Shown: piece after piece, positions 23,701-32,478 of the stretch
Numbering within the stretch: the stretch's first letter is position 1
Layout of the letters: every line of letters starts with the position of its first letter
Assembly (NCBI RefSeq): GCF_900115095.1
Contig: NZ_FOVH01000016.1
Location: 62,001 to 126,000, forward strand
Direction of reading: 5' to 3'
Length of the DNA: 64,000 bases
Source of the DNA: Actinomadura madurae
Lineage (GTDB): Bacteria > Actinomycetota > Actinomycetes > Streptosporangiales > Streptosporangiaceae
Translations under genes and position numbers: made by a program
The notes under the pieces: generated by a model
Databases searched by the model: none
The model's input: the letters and a program-made list of their open reading frames with translations, nothing else
Told to the model about the DNA's origin: nothing

Positions 23701-23908
23701 ACTGCTACTGCACGACCTTTTTGCCTACAAAGAAGTTGGTCGTCTGACAGTCCACGGCTCCATCACTGGCCTCGCCATTGACGAGACAAAGGTACTCCTT
23801 GGAACAAACAAGGGCGAGGTCGCCCTTGTTAAATTTAGCGCTGCGAATACTACCATGTCACACGGTCCGAATAGAGCTTGTAACTTCGGCAACGTAAGTC
23901 GAAGTTAG
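20741..23908 (+). CDS. NACHT/STAND NTPase with C-terminal WD40 propeller
   Basis: The 1055-residue product has a P-loop SEPGVGKSS at residues 46-54, Walker B DVIILVDGVDES at 171-182, a sensor strand LRLLLTTRGG, a winged/helical region to about 550, and then some ten WD40-like blades (VAVSPDGKSVAAGG, AITPDGRRVVVAS, VDVTPDGRLAVTG, AAITRDGRYLATAS) to residue 1040. Proteins of this plan are ligand-triggered switches, as in bacterial Avs-type defence and fungal NLRs. No nuclease, protease or TIR effector domain is fused. I chose the GTG at 20741 with AGAGG six bases upstream; a TTG at 20720 is possible. The gene is intact and lower in GC, within an eroded region. Confidence 0.9.
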   Translation: MKRLTNHGIPPELLEKPHLFVEPRAALERVADWHSHSTDPFLVVVSEPGVGKSSFASRLAQISSGTAPAVKELNSNWLHAWHFCQASHFQSLEPRAVLGHLATQLCWTVPGYAEKVVRSEADANIRININFSKKVYNSNVAGIADLTLPATNPRKLLHDFIREPLSQFDHDVIILVDGVDESDEQIGDPATLAWLLSTIQHDPIPQLRLLLTTRGGTTARRFSADYHLNLGKLRPSGTDDVHTYTLRRLRDTHIKDPHSLALKISRAANGNFLYAAQAVHQFLADPANEELALPEGLAALYEKFLSRRVTADAKKWHESICPLLALLTQSRGDGFTRNQLARISGMDLSTIDSALECCSPYLHGSFPDGPFMPHHESLRDYLRSTTRYGIHSREATHRIIDTFRTDVTDSHATVHLLGYLTDHHRLVKDTNADSSLRAIENTLTDPDYLQARLSTTGIDSLLAEIGRLRNNIVDSDMIETIHNVLIRQAPTLRQWEPADYPTLALQQIRYDCSFAGVADLVTTNPEKDISPLRVEWSSGSGGAWPLANTLELGERGAATVAVSPDGKSVAAGGFSDHICVYEMDTGAVLRTFPTTESIFAVKFSNDGQKIFAQGPGKGVSSWDLITGEVRELSHEEVEFFARAEKPTLPAYIDVAQVREDLCAAVTPDGHYAAVHSINSRRQFIAIWDLWRREVIGVHFDPYVVALAITPDGRRVVVASIGGDPYVLSAPPRTARTPRDGHQNAVRAVGLNGTRGVTVDEDGGLKVWKISSGCADSIANAPRGVEAINLPPDSKYCFIGTVECNIEIFDLDFQVEVRKLARFGVPVDDKWESRDGVGDPNLPPVGFEKPYPSKRPIWLHIDADRHSSVTAVDVTPDGRLAVTGTTAGVIRIWDIDTGDLVRELARDGCYVKAVRFTPDGHHIVIVAQVSGLYVPEWAAVDVWQISSGEVVRRIWPRADSPTYEITGDISAAITRDGRYLATASTGGTLLLHDLFAYKEVGRLTVHGSITGLAIDETKVLLGTNKGEVALVKFSAANTTMSHGPNRACNFGNVSRS

Positions 23909-24023
23909 CACCTTGACTTGGCCGCCTAAGCATGTACTTCTCGAGTGTTGAATTACTGGTCTAGCCTGAGCAATGCGAACGTAGTGATGCTGGCTGAGCA
24001 TGTCTGCGGCGGCGGGCCACCAG

Positions 24024-24300
24024 GCATTCGTCCGAGATCCACGCATAGGCTGTGCGGTCTACGGCCCCGTTGGTAATCATGCGGACCCGGAGATGCCCGA
24101 GCGACGGGACGACCCGGCAGCCCCATCCCGCCATGTACGGGTCCAGGGTCTTGCTCTCCAGTCCCCGCGTGGCCAGCGTCATCACGCTCTCGCCGTACTC
24201 GGCAAGGGTCATGGTGAAGGTGGCCGGGTCGATACCCGCGCGGGCACCCTTCTGGATTTCGTCGATCCAGTCTTTGGCTTGATCCTCAGTTTCGGCCGAC
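24024..24300 (-). pseudogene. Fragment of a second tyrosine integrase (core-binding domain only)
   Basis: The minus strand encodes DWIDEIQKGARAGIDPA, MTLAEYGESVMTLATRGLE, KTLDPYMAGWGCRVVPSLG and DRTAYAWISDEC, the SAM-like core-binding region of an actinobacterial phage/AICE integrase. It is cut off at its start (about 24300) by the IS3 transposase remnant and at its end (about 24024), before the catalytic domain. It records an earlier integrated element at this spot. Confidence 0.72.
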
Positions 24301-24772
24301 TCCGGCCCACGATCCGGCGGGAGAAGACGTCCAGCAGACAAGCCACGTACACCAACCCCTCCCAGGTGCGCACATAGGTGATGTCGGCCAGCCACAACCG
24401 GTCTGGCCGGTCGGCGGTGAACTGCCGATTGACCAGGTCCGGCGGCCGCGGCGCCGACTCGTCGGGGGTGGTGGTGCGCCGCCGGTCGCGGCGGTGCACG
24501 CCTTGCAAGCCATGGGCGCGCATCAGCCGTTCCACCGTGCACCGGGCGACCTGCATGCCTTGTCGGCGCAGTTGTTTGTGCACGCGGTAGGCACCGCAAG
24601 TGCCATGGCTGGCTTGATGAACGGCCTCGATTTCCTCGATCAGAACCGCATCGCGCTGGGCGCGGGCTGAGGGCGGGCGGTGTTTGCGACCGTAGTAGGT
24701 GCCCGGGCACCGGTCCAGGACCCGGCAGACGGGCTCGACCCCGAAGCGGTCACGCAACTGGTCGACCGGCAT
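24300..24772 (-). pseudogene. IS3-family transposase OrfB, truncated
   Basis: From the ATG at 24772 the product has the IS3 OrfB N-terminus (VDQLRDRFGVEPVCRVLD, GTYYGRKHRPPSARAQRD), HTH_21 region (HGTCGAYRVHKQLRRQG) and the first DDE aspartate (DRLWLADITYVRTWEG). It stops matching after DVFSRRIVG at about 24305, losing the other two catalytic residues. It joins directly to the integrase fragment, so it cannot be active. Confidence 0.85.
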
Positions 24773-24774
24773 GA

Positions 24775-25077
24775 CTACTTCGTCCGGGGCTGGCCGAGCT
24801 CGGCGGCGAAAAGCGCGGTGGCGGCCTTCAATATCTCGTTGGCCCGCTTGAGCTCGGAGTTCTCGCGGCGCAGCCGTTTGAGTTCGTCACGCTCGGCGGT
24901 GGTCAACTGCTCGGGGCGCTTGCCGGCATCAGCCTGGGCTTGGCGGACCCAGGTGCGCAGGGCTTCGCGGTGAATGCCCAGATCGGCCGCGATCTGGGCG
25001 ATCGGACGGTCGGACTCCAACGCCAGCCGCACAGCCCGGTCCCGGAGCTCCTGGGGGTACTTGCGTGGTACTGCCAT
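24775..25077 (-). CDS. IS3-family transposase OrfA
   Basis: The 100-residue product is a typical IS3 OrfA: helix-turn-helix YPQELRDRAVRLALES with IAQIAADLGIHREALRTWVRQ, then a leucine-zipper-like region (ERDELKRLRRENSELKRANEIL). The stop is two bases before the OrfB ATG. With OrfB truncated it can no longer support transposition by itself. The element appears to have landed next to or within a DDE_4 insertion sequence (see 25130-25640). Confidence 0.88.
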   Translation of the reverse strand: MAVPRKYPQELRDRAVRLALESDRPIAQIAADLGIHREALRTWVRQAQADAGKRPEQLTTAERDELKRLRRENSELKRANEILKAATALFAAELGQPRTK

Positions 25078-25129
25078 CGCGGTGACTCTCCTCCCTGCCA
25101 GCCGAGATCATGACTGGCTTGAAGGACTT

Positions 25130-25640
25130 CACCGAACCCGGTGGGCTTCAGTCAAAGCCGGGCTGCCCTGCCTGGTGCTGGAGGGCACCTTGATCTCAAT
25201 CGACCGGGTCGCTGCCAACCCGACCTTCTACTCGGGAAAGCACCGCCGCCACGGCATGAACCTCCAGGTCATCGCTGCCCCAGACGAAGGGCTGCTGTGG
25301 GCGTCGGGACCGCTGCGCGGCTCGGTCCACGACCTGAAAGCCGCCGGATCTGGGGCCTCATCTGCGCGCTGGCCACCACCGGGCTACTTGTGCTGGCCGA
25401 TAAGGCCTTCCAGGGCGCCGGCACGCACATCCTCACGCCCTACAAGGGACGCGACAAGCCCGAGCCACAAAGGGACGCCAACCGCGCACACGCCAAGCTC
25501 CGCGGACCCGGTGAACGCGCGAACGCCCAGCTCAAATTATGGAGAATCCTACGGAAACTGCGCTGCTGCCTCCCCGCGCTGGCCGCCTCGCCAAAGCCAT
25601 CCACACCCTGCAACGCCGCGAGACCACATCACGCTGAGAA
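25130..25640 (+). pseudogene. Second DDE_4-type transposase, 3' part, frameshifted
   Basis: The plus strand reads LVLEGTLISIDRVAANPTFY, SGKHRRHGMNLQVIAAPDEG and GPLRGSVHDLKAA, then shifts frame at about 25340 to GLLVLADKAFQGAGTHILTPYKG, ANRAHAKLRGPGERANAQLK and LRCCLP. The second aspartate and the final glutamate region are present, but the N-terminal helix-turn-helix is missing upstream, where the IS3 unit begins. It differs in sequence from the remnant at 19560-20251. Confidence 0.78.
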
Positions 25641-26256
25641 AGGCTCACCGATTGGGCAGGACGCGCCCTGGAAGGTTTTCGGACGGTGGTGCCGGCTGCT
25701 TAGGGGACGTGTACCGGTAACTTGCTCCGGGTGCCGCGACATCGGCATCGTCTCAACATTGATTCCTTGCGACGCCGTCACGCCCGTACTGGAGATCCTG
25801 GAGACGGCCGGTGCACATGAGACTGAATGGCGTCGCTCACGCTCGCGCCGCGACAAAGGCGATGCCTCCACGCTTTCGGTCCTTCCGTACAGCGACGAGC
25901 ACTACGCCGACCTGGTCACAAAGTTCCACCGAAGTGGTGCGACGGCACCTCGCCGACCGCGTCCACGGCCCGTGCGCGCTTCGAGGTGCCGAACTGTCAC
26001 GCTGCATTTCGTGTGCCGCCAGTCTCTCGATGGCGGTGCCCCCACCTCACTGGCCCTGGACACCCACGCAAGACTGAGCTACCGCCTCCTGGCTCTAGAG
26101 GGTCGATATCCACCCGATGACCGTTGAGTTCTCCCGGTCGTGTTAGCGCGCTTCCCTCGTAACGCTGAGAGCCGATCGTTGCTTCGGATCCAGCGCTACG
26201 AGGGAGGACCTACTCTCGTTCGCCCGCACCTGGTGAGGCGAGGGAGACACGTCAGG
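25641..26256. other. Unassigned stretch between transposase remnant and DUF1996 gene
   Basis: About 600 bases hold broken frames in all directions (for example GIVSTLIPCDAVTPVLEILE on the plus strand) that I cannot match to a family. They may be further mobile-element debris. Confidence 0.4.
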
Positions 26257-27591
26257 TCAGGTGCAGCGCCGACCGGTGTTGATGCAATTGACGGCCCGTT
26301 TCATCAGGGCGTCGGGCATGACGTTGATGAAGTCGCCGTGATCGGTGATGGGCTTGTGGAGTTGCTCGGGGAACGTGTCGAGGGCGTAGACCACACCGCG
26401 GGGAACCGCATAGGTGATTCGCTGCTCGAGGGCGGGGATGGCCTTGGTACCGGCAGGACATGTGCCGTTGCGGGTGGTGAAGGCAACATGGTCACGGTGG
26501 TTCGCGCTGTCGGTGTTGGCACCGTCCCAGCAGCTTTGGAATTGCAGGATCCGTTCCACCCGGCTTCCCCTCGGGCACAGCGGATACTTGTCGGCGACAC
26601 GGCGGTTTTCGAATCCGGTGCAAGTCCACTGCGCGTTGGCCTTGGCGCCGCCGTTGGTGAACGCCTTGGCGTCTCCGGTAATGATCCGAATGAAGCGCGG
26701 CATTGCCACTACTTTGCTCCTCGGATTTCCAGTGAACCGCAGGGTGACGCTCGCTGGTGTGAGGATTCTTCCGATGTTGCCGTCCTTGCCTCCGCCGGGT
26801 GCGTTGGCATCGGAGTCGGAGCCGTTGCGCAGCCGCAGGACCGGCCAGTAGTGCGTGGACTTGTCCCCGTTGAGGCATGTGGTTCCGGCGGCCGCCAGGG
26901 TTGCGTCGGTGGACTGGCCGCTGGTGGAGGTGTTTCCGACGTAGTCGTGGACGTGGTGGGCGCCGTTGCTGACTCCGGGCGATGTGATGACGTTGTCGGA
27001 ATTGTGTTGCCCTTGAGCGTTGCGCCCGCAGCGAGAGACGAAGCTGCCGCGGGACGCGGCGGATGTCTTGCGGGGCGCTTGGACGTTGACCGGGACCTTG
27101 CGGATGTCGATGAAGTCCGCCGGGGTCGGGCTACCGGAGTTCTGACCGCCGGGTCGATCGCTGAGGGAACAGGCGGCCAGCCTCCCGAGGCCGCTCGGAC
27201 GAGATCCAGAGCGGCCGATGGCCGTTGCGATGCGGTTCAGCGTCGCGAGTCGCTTGTCCTTGAGAGGGCCGAGAATGGCGTTTCGGACGAAGTTTGGGCC
27301 ACCTTCGCCTGCCGACCGGGCCAGCCGCCGGTTGGCCTGGGCGATCTGAGCGTCCAGTAGTGCCAGGTTTCTGTCGACCTCGGCCCGCGCGGCGACCGAG
27401 ACAGGGGGGAGTTCGGCGGCTACGGGCGGGCAGGTGATCGACTGCTCCGCGGGCGGCCGCGGCGCCTGAGCAAGCGCGGGCGCGCCGGTCACGACGACGG
27501 CGAGTCCTGAGGCCAGGACCGCTGAGGCGAGAGCCGTGACGCGAGGATGTTGGGCGAGCCTGCGCCCCTGTTGTCGGTGCTGCTTTCGCAT
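26257..27591 (-). CDS. Secreted DUF1996-domain protein
   Basis: The 444-residue product starts at the ATG at 27591, preceded by AAGGAGG. A Sec signal peptide (RVTALASAVLASGLAVVVTG, cut near APALAQA) leads to an unordered segment and the DUF1996 core: FVSRCGRNAQGQHNSDNVI, GAHHVHDYVGN, STHYWPVLRLRN, QSCWDGANTDSANHRDHVAF, then CPAGTKAIPALEQRITY. Conserved histidines and cysteines suggest a disulfide-stabilised extracellular metal or glycan binder; the family's function is unknown. It is intact and convergent with the debris on its left. Confidence 0.85.
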   Translation of the reverse strand: MRKQHRQQGRRLAQHPRVTALASAVLASGLAVVVTGAPALAQAPRPPAEQSITCPPVAAELPPVSVAARAEVDRNLALLDAQIAQANRRLARSAGEGGPNFVRNAILGPLKDKRLATLNRIATAIGRSGSRPSGLGRLAACSLSDRPGGQNSGSPTPADFIDIRKVPVNVQAPRKTSAASRGSFVSRCGRNAQGQHNSDNVITSPGVSNGAHHVHDYVGNTSTSGQSTDATLAAAGTTCLNGDKSTHYWPVLRLRNGSDSDANAPGGGKDGNIGRILTPASVTLRFTGNPRSKVVAMPRFIRIITGDAKAFTNGGAKANAQWTCTGFENRRVADKYPLCPRGSRVERILQFQSCWDGANTDSANHRDHVAFTTRNGTCPAGTKAIPALEQRITYAVPRGVVYALDTFPEQLHKPITDHGDFINVMPDALMKRAVNCINTGRRCT

Positions 27592-28329
27592 GGTTCCTCC
27601 TTGCCGTTCCCTAGCGGGATGGGAGCGGTGAAGTGATCTCATTGCGATCACTGGGATCACAGTGGCAAGACGGACTGCGGAACTCGACCTCCATCACGCT
27701 CATGTAACAACCTCGTAAGAGGTGACCGACCGTGATGTTCTCCTTGCCCGAAAGGAATCATCAGCCGATCAGCCTGGACCTTCCAAGGCACAGCATCTTT
27801 CGGCACAACTTCCGCTCACCTTTTAACAGGAACGGAATGTCCTCACGGCCCTCCCGGATTCGCTATACCTACCGCCGGCACCTGTCGTTCATCCTGGCTT
27901 CTAGAGCTGGCGGTGCCCTCGCCGACTTTTGGAGCCATTCGGTCGGCCTGATCAACGCGGCCCTCACGACCGAGGGTCTTCATATCGCTGGTCGAGAAGG
28001 CCCGTTCAGGCACGCCGACGCTGCGCGTTGCTCGGCGGGAGATTGATGTGGCCGAAGCGATTCCTCTCGCTTCAGTCCGGCTGATTTCCGCTCGTGGGCG
28101 GCCAGTACACCGACGGCGGGACGAGCGCGTTCGTACATCGACACGCAAATCACCGAGGACGGTGACGGGTTCCGGGTCAATGCCGCAGATGGCCCAGCGG
28201 TGCGATGAGCCCGGCCTGCAAGGTGGCGATCATGATGGGCCGCTCGGCGCCCGGTGGGAAAAGACAGCGCCGCCTTGGCTGAGCACACGCTGGACGGTCA
28301 TGACGGCACACCCGGAACGATGCGGCGCC
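27592..28329. other. Gap with no supported gene
   Basis: Between the DUF1996 start and the end of the first FAH remnant there is an AT-richer promoter-like stretch (27660-27850) and then high-GC debris. No complete gene or domain is recognised. Part of 28180-28320 may be the lost start of a gene that followed the FAH remnant. Confidence 0.4.
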
Positions 28330-29139
28330 GGTCTGGGGGATGGAAACGGGCGCGGGGCCGGGCACGAGCCTGTCCTCGACATACCCGAGCCCTTCGACGT
28401 CGATCCGCACGACGTCGCCAGGAGCGAGCCAGGCCGGGGCGGCGTGCGTTGAGCTCGGCGATGCAGCCGGTGCCGCACGTGCCGGAGCCGAGTACGTCGC
28501 CGGGCCGTACGGCGGTGCAGCGCGAGGCATAGGCCACCAGGTCGGCGAACGACCAGGACATGTTGGCGGTGGTGTCGCCTCCGGTGCACGTCTCGTTGAG
28601 GCGCACTTCCGGGCAAAGCGCCAGTCTTCCGTCCTCGACGCGGTCGACGAACTCGTCCGCGGTCATCAGCCATGGGCCGAGGGTGGTCGCCGCGTCATTG
28701 GTCGGCAGCCTGCTCGGGCGTCAGGTTCGAGCCGGCGCGGCCGACGACGGCGGCCACCTCCAGCTCATAGTCGATCTGCCGTACGCCGGGCGGGATGGCG
28801 ACCTCCGCGTACGGGGCGACGATGGCGGCAGAGTTGGAGAAAGTAGAACAGCAGTTCTTCGTATCACTCGTCGGGCACTCCCCCGGCGAGAGCGTCGATG
28901 TGCTTTTCGTAGGTGAGGAAGTCCCGCACGGTCGGCGGCTGGGACAGCGGGCCGAAGGAGGCTTCGGCCACCGGGACGGTGTCGCCGGAGCGGACCCGCC
29001 GCGCCACGTCGTCCAGGGTCTCCTGCCCGCCCTGGACGACGTCGAGCAGCGCCGCGCCCGGGTCGAGCAGCCGGACGACGTCGCCGTCCAGCACGCCGAC
29101 CCGTGTCCCTCCAGGGGTGATCACAGTGGTCAGTCGCAT
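28330..29139 (-). pseudogene. Fumarylacetoacetate hydrolase-family gene (first), broken
   Basis: The ATG at 29139 begins MRLTTVITPGGTRVGVLDGD and runs through PPTVRDFLTYEKHI. A TGA replaces the expected tryptophan (VPDE-stop-YEELLFYF) at about 28864. One extra T then shifts the frame near 28847, before AAIVAPYAEVAIPP and QIDYELEVAAVVGRAG. Later parts (DEFVDRVEDGRLALCPEVRL, WSFADLVAYAS, GDVLGSGTCGTGCI, VRIDVEGLGYVEDR) lie in two more frames. The intact enzyme would hydrolyse or decarboxylate a 2,4-diketo acid in aromatic-ring catabolism. Confidence 0.82.
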
Positions 29140-29150
29140 CGCGGTCCCCT

Positions 29151-30010
29151 CACTTCACGGCGACCGGATTGACCGGGGAGCCGGCCGCGTGGGTGAACGG
29201 CAGCGGCTGGGCGGCGAGGAAGAACTCGAAGACGCCATCCCGCGCGCAGTCGGCCGCCAGTCCACATCTCCCCCGCCAGCAGGCCGATGTGCGGCGACGC
29301 CACCTGGTGCAGCGGCTGGAAGGAATCCTGGAACTCGTTGGGCCGCACCTCGAAGCCCCAGGTGTCGGTGGCGATCGCGGCGATCCCGGTGGAGTGGAGC
29401 CGGCCGGCCGTCTCGAACGACAGGCCCGGGGCGGGCCCGCCCGCGCAGCTGCCCCATCCGTCCCCGTGACGGACCCGGGACAGCCGGCCGGTGCGCACCA
29501 GGACGATGTCGCCGCGACCCACCGCGGAGGTCTCCCTGCCGGCGGATCACCTCGGCGAGATCGTCACTGGTGATCGCGCTTCCGTCGGGCAGCTCTCCGT
29601 TCTCACCGAGTGCGCGGCCGGCGTCGAGCAGGACCCCGCCGTCCGATCACCGGTGCGGCGATCCGCTCGATGCCGGTGGCGAAGTCGCCCTCGCTGGTGA
29701 CCACGTCGGCGCCCCTGCGCACGTTCCAGGTGATGCCGTGGTCGAAGACGTGGCCGAGCCCGTCCCATTGGTTCTGCACTGCAGCGGCATGAACACCGCG
29801 TCGTCGGCCACGGTCAGGCCGTGCGGGAGGCCGAGGCGCTCGGCGGTGTCCTGGCCGGTGGACATCATGGTGTGCACCGGGTTGACCCTGCGCCGCCAGC
29901 CGTTCTGCGGGCCGTTCTCGTCGAACGGCAGGGAGAGGCTGAACGACGCGCCGCGGCGGACGAACCGGGCGGCTTCGATGCGCTTGCGCTCGTCGCTGGG
30001 TGGTGCGTGC
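29151..30010 (-). pseudogene. Cyclase / kynurenine-formamidase-like hydrolase, frameshifted
   Basis: Fragments in several frames follow the cyclase family (PF04199) order: RRGASFSLSLPFDENGPQNG, NPVHTMMSTGQDTAERLG, ADDAVFMPLQC, ITSDDLAEVI, GDIVLVRTGRLSRVRHGDGW, SFETAGRLHSTGIAAIATDTWG, then ASPHIGLLAGEMW. The metal-binding HxGTH-like area around 29740 is split by frame changes. It ends at about 29151, just before the first FAH gene. The start seems fused into the amidohydrolase remnant upstream, with no clear own start. Confidence 0.75.
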
Positions 30011-30739
30011 GTCTTGACGGCGGCCCAGGCATGGTCCGCGCGGCCGAAGTAGCTGGCCAGGTAGCCGCCTCCGTGCGCGGACTATATGCGAAGCCCGGGT
30101 GGTGTTCCAGCAGACCGGAGAAGACGATCCGGGAGAGGGCCAGGGCCGTCTCGGTGGGGTTGCCGACGGTGTTGAACAGGTAGAAGGCGTTCAGGCGTTC
30201 ACCGAGAGCGCAGCCCCAGGAATGGATGAGGAGGGCGGCTCCCAGGTCATCGGCCGCCGCCCAGAACTCCGCCAGGCGCGGGTCGTCCAGCTCCATGCCC
30301 GGCCCGCCCGAGGTGGAGATCTGCACGCCGCGCAGCCGAAGGTCTCCATGGCATCCGTCATCTGTGCCACGGCCAGGCCGGGGTGCTGGAGCGAGACGGT
30401 CCCCACACCGACCAGCCGGCAGTAGGAGGCGATGGCCTCGTTGGTGACGGCGACGATCCTCGTCGCGAGGCGCTGGTCGGCCCACAGGTGGAGCAGCGGC
30501 ACCGCCGTGACGGCCTGGATGTCGACCTTCGCCCGGTCCATCGCCTCCAGGCGCAGATCGAGGTCGGTGAGCCGGGGCGCCAGGTCGGCGATGTGCGCCT
30601 GGCTGTAGGCCAGGGCCGCCGGGCCGAGGGTCGCCGCGTCGGCCTGCCGCCGGCGGGCCAGGCCCGGTTCGTCGGCGATCAGCTCGTCGACGGCCGGGAC
30701 GGCCAGGTGGGCGTGGACGTCGCTGCTCGGGACGGTCAT
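30010..30739 (-). pseudogene. Amidohydrolase (ACMSD-like) gene, frameshifted and lacking its C-terminus
   Basis: The ATG at 30739 begins the metal-binding DVHAHLAVPAVDEL, then LRLEAMDRAKVDIQAVTAVP and VGVGTVSLQHPGLAV. After a shift at about 30330 it continues with GVQISTSGGPGMELDDPRLAE, GAALLIHSWGC, GNPTETALALSRIVFSGLLE, and in another frame HGGGYLASYFGRADHAW. These are the signatures of aminocarboxymuconate-semialdehyde decarboxylase-type amidohydrolases. The last 80-100 residues, with the final metal aspartate (normally GTDYPF), are missing: the frame runs straight into the cyclase remnant, as if DNA between them was deleted. Confidence 0.77.
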
Positions 30740-31520
30740 CGCTCGTCCACGCAGCGGTTGACCTGCCGACCGAGGCCGCTGATCGTGGCGGTCATGACGT
30801 CGCCGTGACTCAGGAACCGGCCGTGCGTCATGCCTTTGCCCGCGGGGCTGCCGGTCAGGACGAGGTCACCGGGCAGCAGCGTCGAGACGTCCGAGTAGTG
30901 CGCGATGATCCGCGCCGCTTCGAAGTTCTTGGTCGACTCGTCCTGCCTGACCTCGCCGTTGAGGCGCAGGGCGATGCGCAGGTCGGAGGGGTCAGGGACG
31001 GCCCCGCTCGGGACGAGGGCCGGGCCGGTCGGCAGGAACGTCGGCGAGTCCTTCGAGGCCAGCCAGTCGGCGCCCAGCTCCGGGATGTCCTTGCGGAAGA
31101 CCCGCTCACGCAGGGTGAGGTCGTTGACCCGAGCAGTCGTGGTCGGCGGCCGCCAGATCGACCACATGGGTGCGGTAGTTGGCACCGCATTGGAAAACCC
31201 TGCGCGGTTCGACCGGGCTGTACCAGGTCAGGCCGTCGAGAGGCGCCAGGGCGCCTGCTCGTCGGCCGCCAGTCGTTCCAGGACCGGCAGCGCCTCGTCC
31301 CAGGCCTCCAGCAGCGCCGCCGTCGTGGCGGGACGGTCGAGCTTCTCCCGGTCGGACAGGTCGAGGTACCGGTCGTGCGCGCCGAGCGCCGGTACCGGGC
31401 GGCCTCCGCCGGTACCGGGCGGCCTCCGTCGCGGGAGGCTCCGCCCAGCGCCCAGATGCCTGCGTGGTCGATGCCGGATACCTGCGTGGACGGGACTCCT
31501 CGAAGTGGTGGATTCGTCAT
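30736..31520 (-). pseudogene. Fumarylacetoacetate hydrolase-family gene (second), frameshifted by a 20-bp duplication
   Basis: The ATG at 31520 overlaps the monooxygenase stop (ATGA). The start (STQVSGIDHAGIWALGGASR) is followed by a 20-bp tandem duplication at 31388-31427 that throws the frame. Beyond it the sequence makes sense again (HDRYLDLSDREKLDRPATTA, LLEAWDEALPVLERLAADEQ). A further shift at about 31190 leads to the FAH catalytic part (VNDLTLRERVFRKDIPELGA, LNGEVRQDESTKNF, LPGDLVLTGSPAGKG). It would have acted with the first FAH enzyme on the same catabolic route. Confidence 0.82.
31388..31427. repeat. 20-bp perfect tandem duplication inside an FAH gene
   Basis: GCCGGTACCGGGCGGCCTCC occurs twice without a gap. 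Since 20 is not divisible by 3, it shifts the reading frame; removing one copy rejoins GGRPVPALGAHDRYLDLSD. This is a textbook slipped-strand event and a direct cause of inactivation. Confidence 0.92.
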
Positions 31521-32478
31521 TCGGTGGTCGCCTTGCCGAGAGCAGCGCGGAAGGCGCCTTCGGCGGCGTCGATCTCGGCGATCTGCTTGAGGATCTCTCC
31601 AGGTGAGGACTCCCCGACCGTCTTCTGCAGTAGGGGCGTACGGCCGAGGATGAGGTCGCGGACCGTCTGCAGGGGGCGTGGGGCGTGGTGGAAAACCTTG
31701 CCGAGGATGAACGCCTGCTGCACCTGACGGGCGGTATGCGGCTTGCGCGGGGTCTCGTAAGCCTGCAGCGCGGCGCGAACCGCCTGGTAGTCGCGCAGAT
31801 CCACGCCGACCAGGCGACGGCCGATGAAGTAGCCGTCTTCGGTGGCCATGCCCGCCCCGTAGGCGGCGTACGGAGACGTGGGGTGAGCGGCGTCTCCGGC
31901 AAGGGTTGCACGGCCCTTGGACCACTGCTTGAGCCGTTTGCGGTCGCGGAGCACCCAGCGCTGGACGGCGGCGGGGTCGGTGGCGGCGATGAGCCGCGGC
32001 AGCGGGTCGGGGAACTCGTGGGCCAGTTCGGTGGCGGTGGCGTGCAGGTCGCCGGTGAACTCCTCGCGCGCGTCGTGGGCGGTGAGCGTCCACCACTGGA
32101 AGCCGTCGCGGCCCTTGTGGCGGATGGACGTCCAGGCGCCCTGGGTGGTGCGGCTGTGGGTGACGAGGCACAGGCCCCGTTCGGCCTTGATGTCGTCGCT
32201 CAGAACGAAGCCGCCGAAGATGTGCAGGTTGTGCTCCCGTTTGGGCGCTTCGCCCCACAGACTGCGGCGGACCAGCGAGTCGATGCCGCCGGCCCCCACC
32301 ACCACTACGTCCCACTCGTGGACGTCGCCGTCGGCCATGTGCAGGCGCACGCCGGACTCGTCCTGCTCCAGGCGCTCAACGCGGCGGTTGACCCGCAGGA
32401 CGCCGTCCGGCAGGGCGGCCCGCCGCCGCTCGTAAAGCTCGGGGCGCAGCAGCCCGATGAAGCCGCCGCAGTAGTCGC
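31517..32478 (-). pseudogene. FAD-dependent aromatic-ring monooxygenase lacking its N-terminus
   Basis: The coding part begins around DYCGGFIGLLRPELYERRRA and shows the family's internal DG-like motif (VHEWDVVVVGAGGIDSLVRR), the C-terminal FAD motif (GRATLAGDAAHPTSPYAAYG) and the end LQAYETPRKP. The N-terminal GxGxxG Rossmann loop and about 90 residues are missing, because the 5' end is joined to an aldo/keto reductase fragment. An ATG at 32536 would let a protein of 339 residues be made, but without its dinucleotide fold it should not bind FAD normally. The stop overlaps the second FAH gene, showing the original operon order. Confidence 0.8.
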
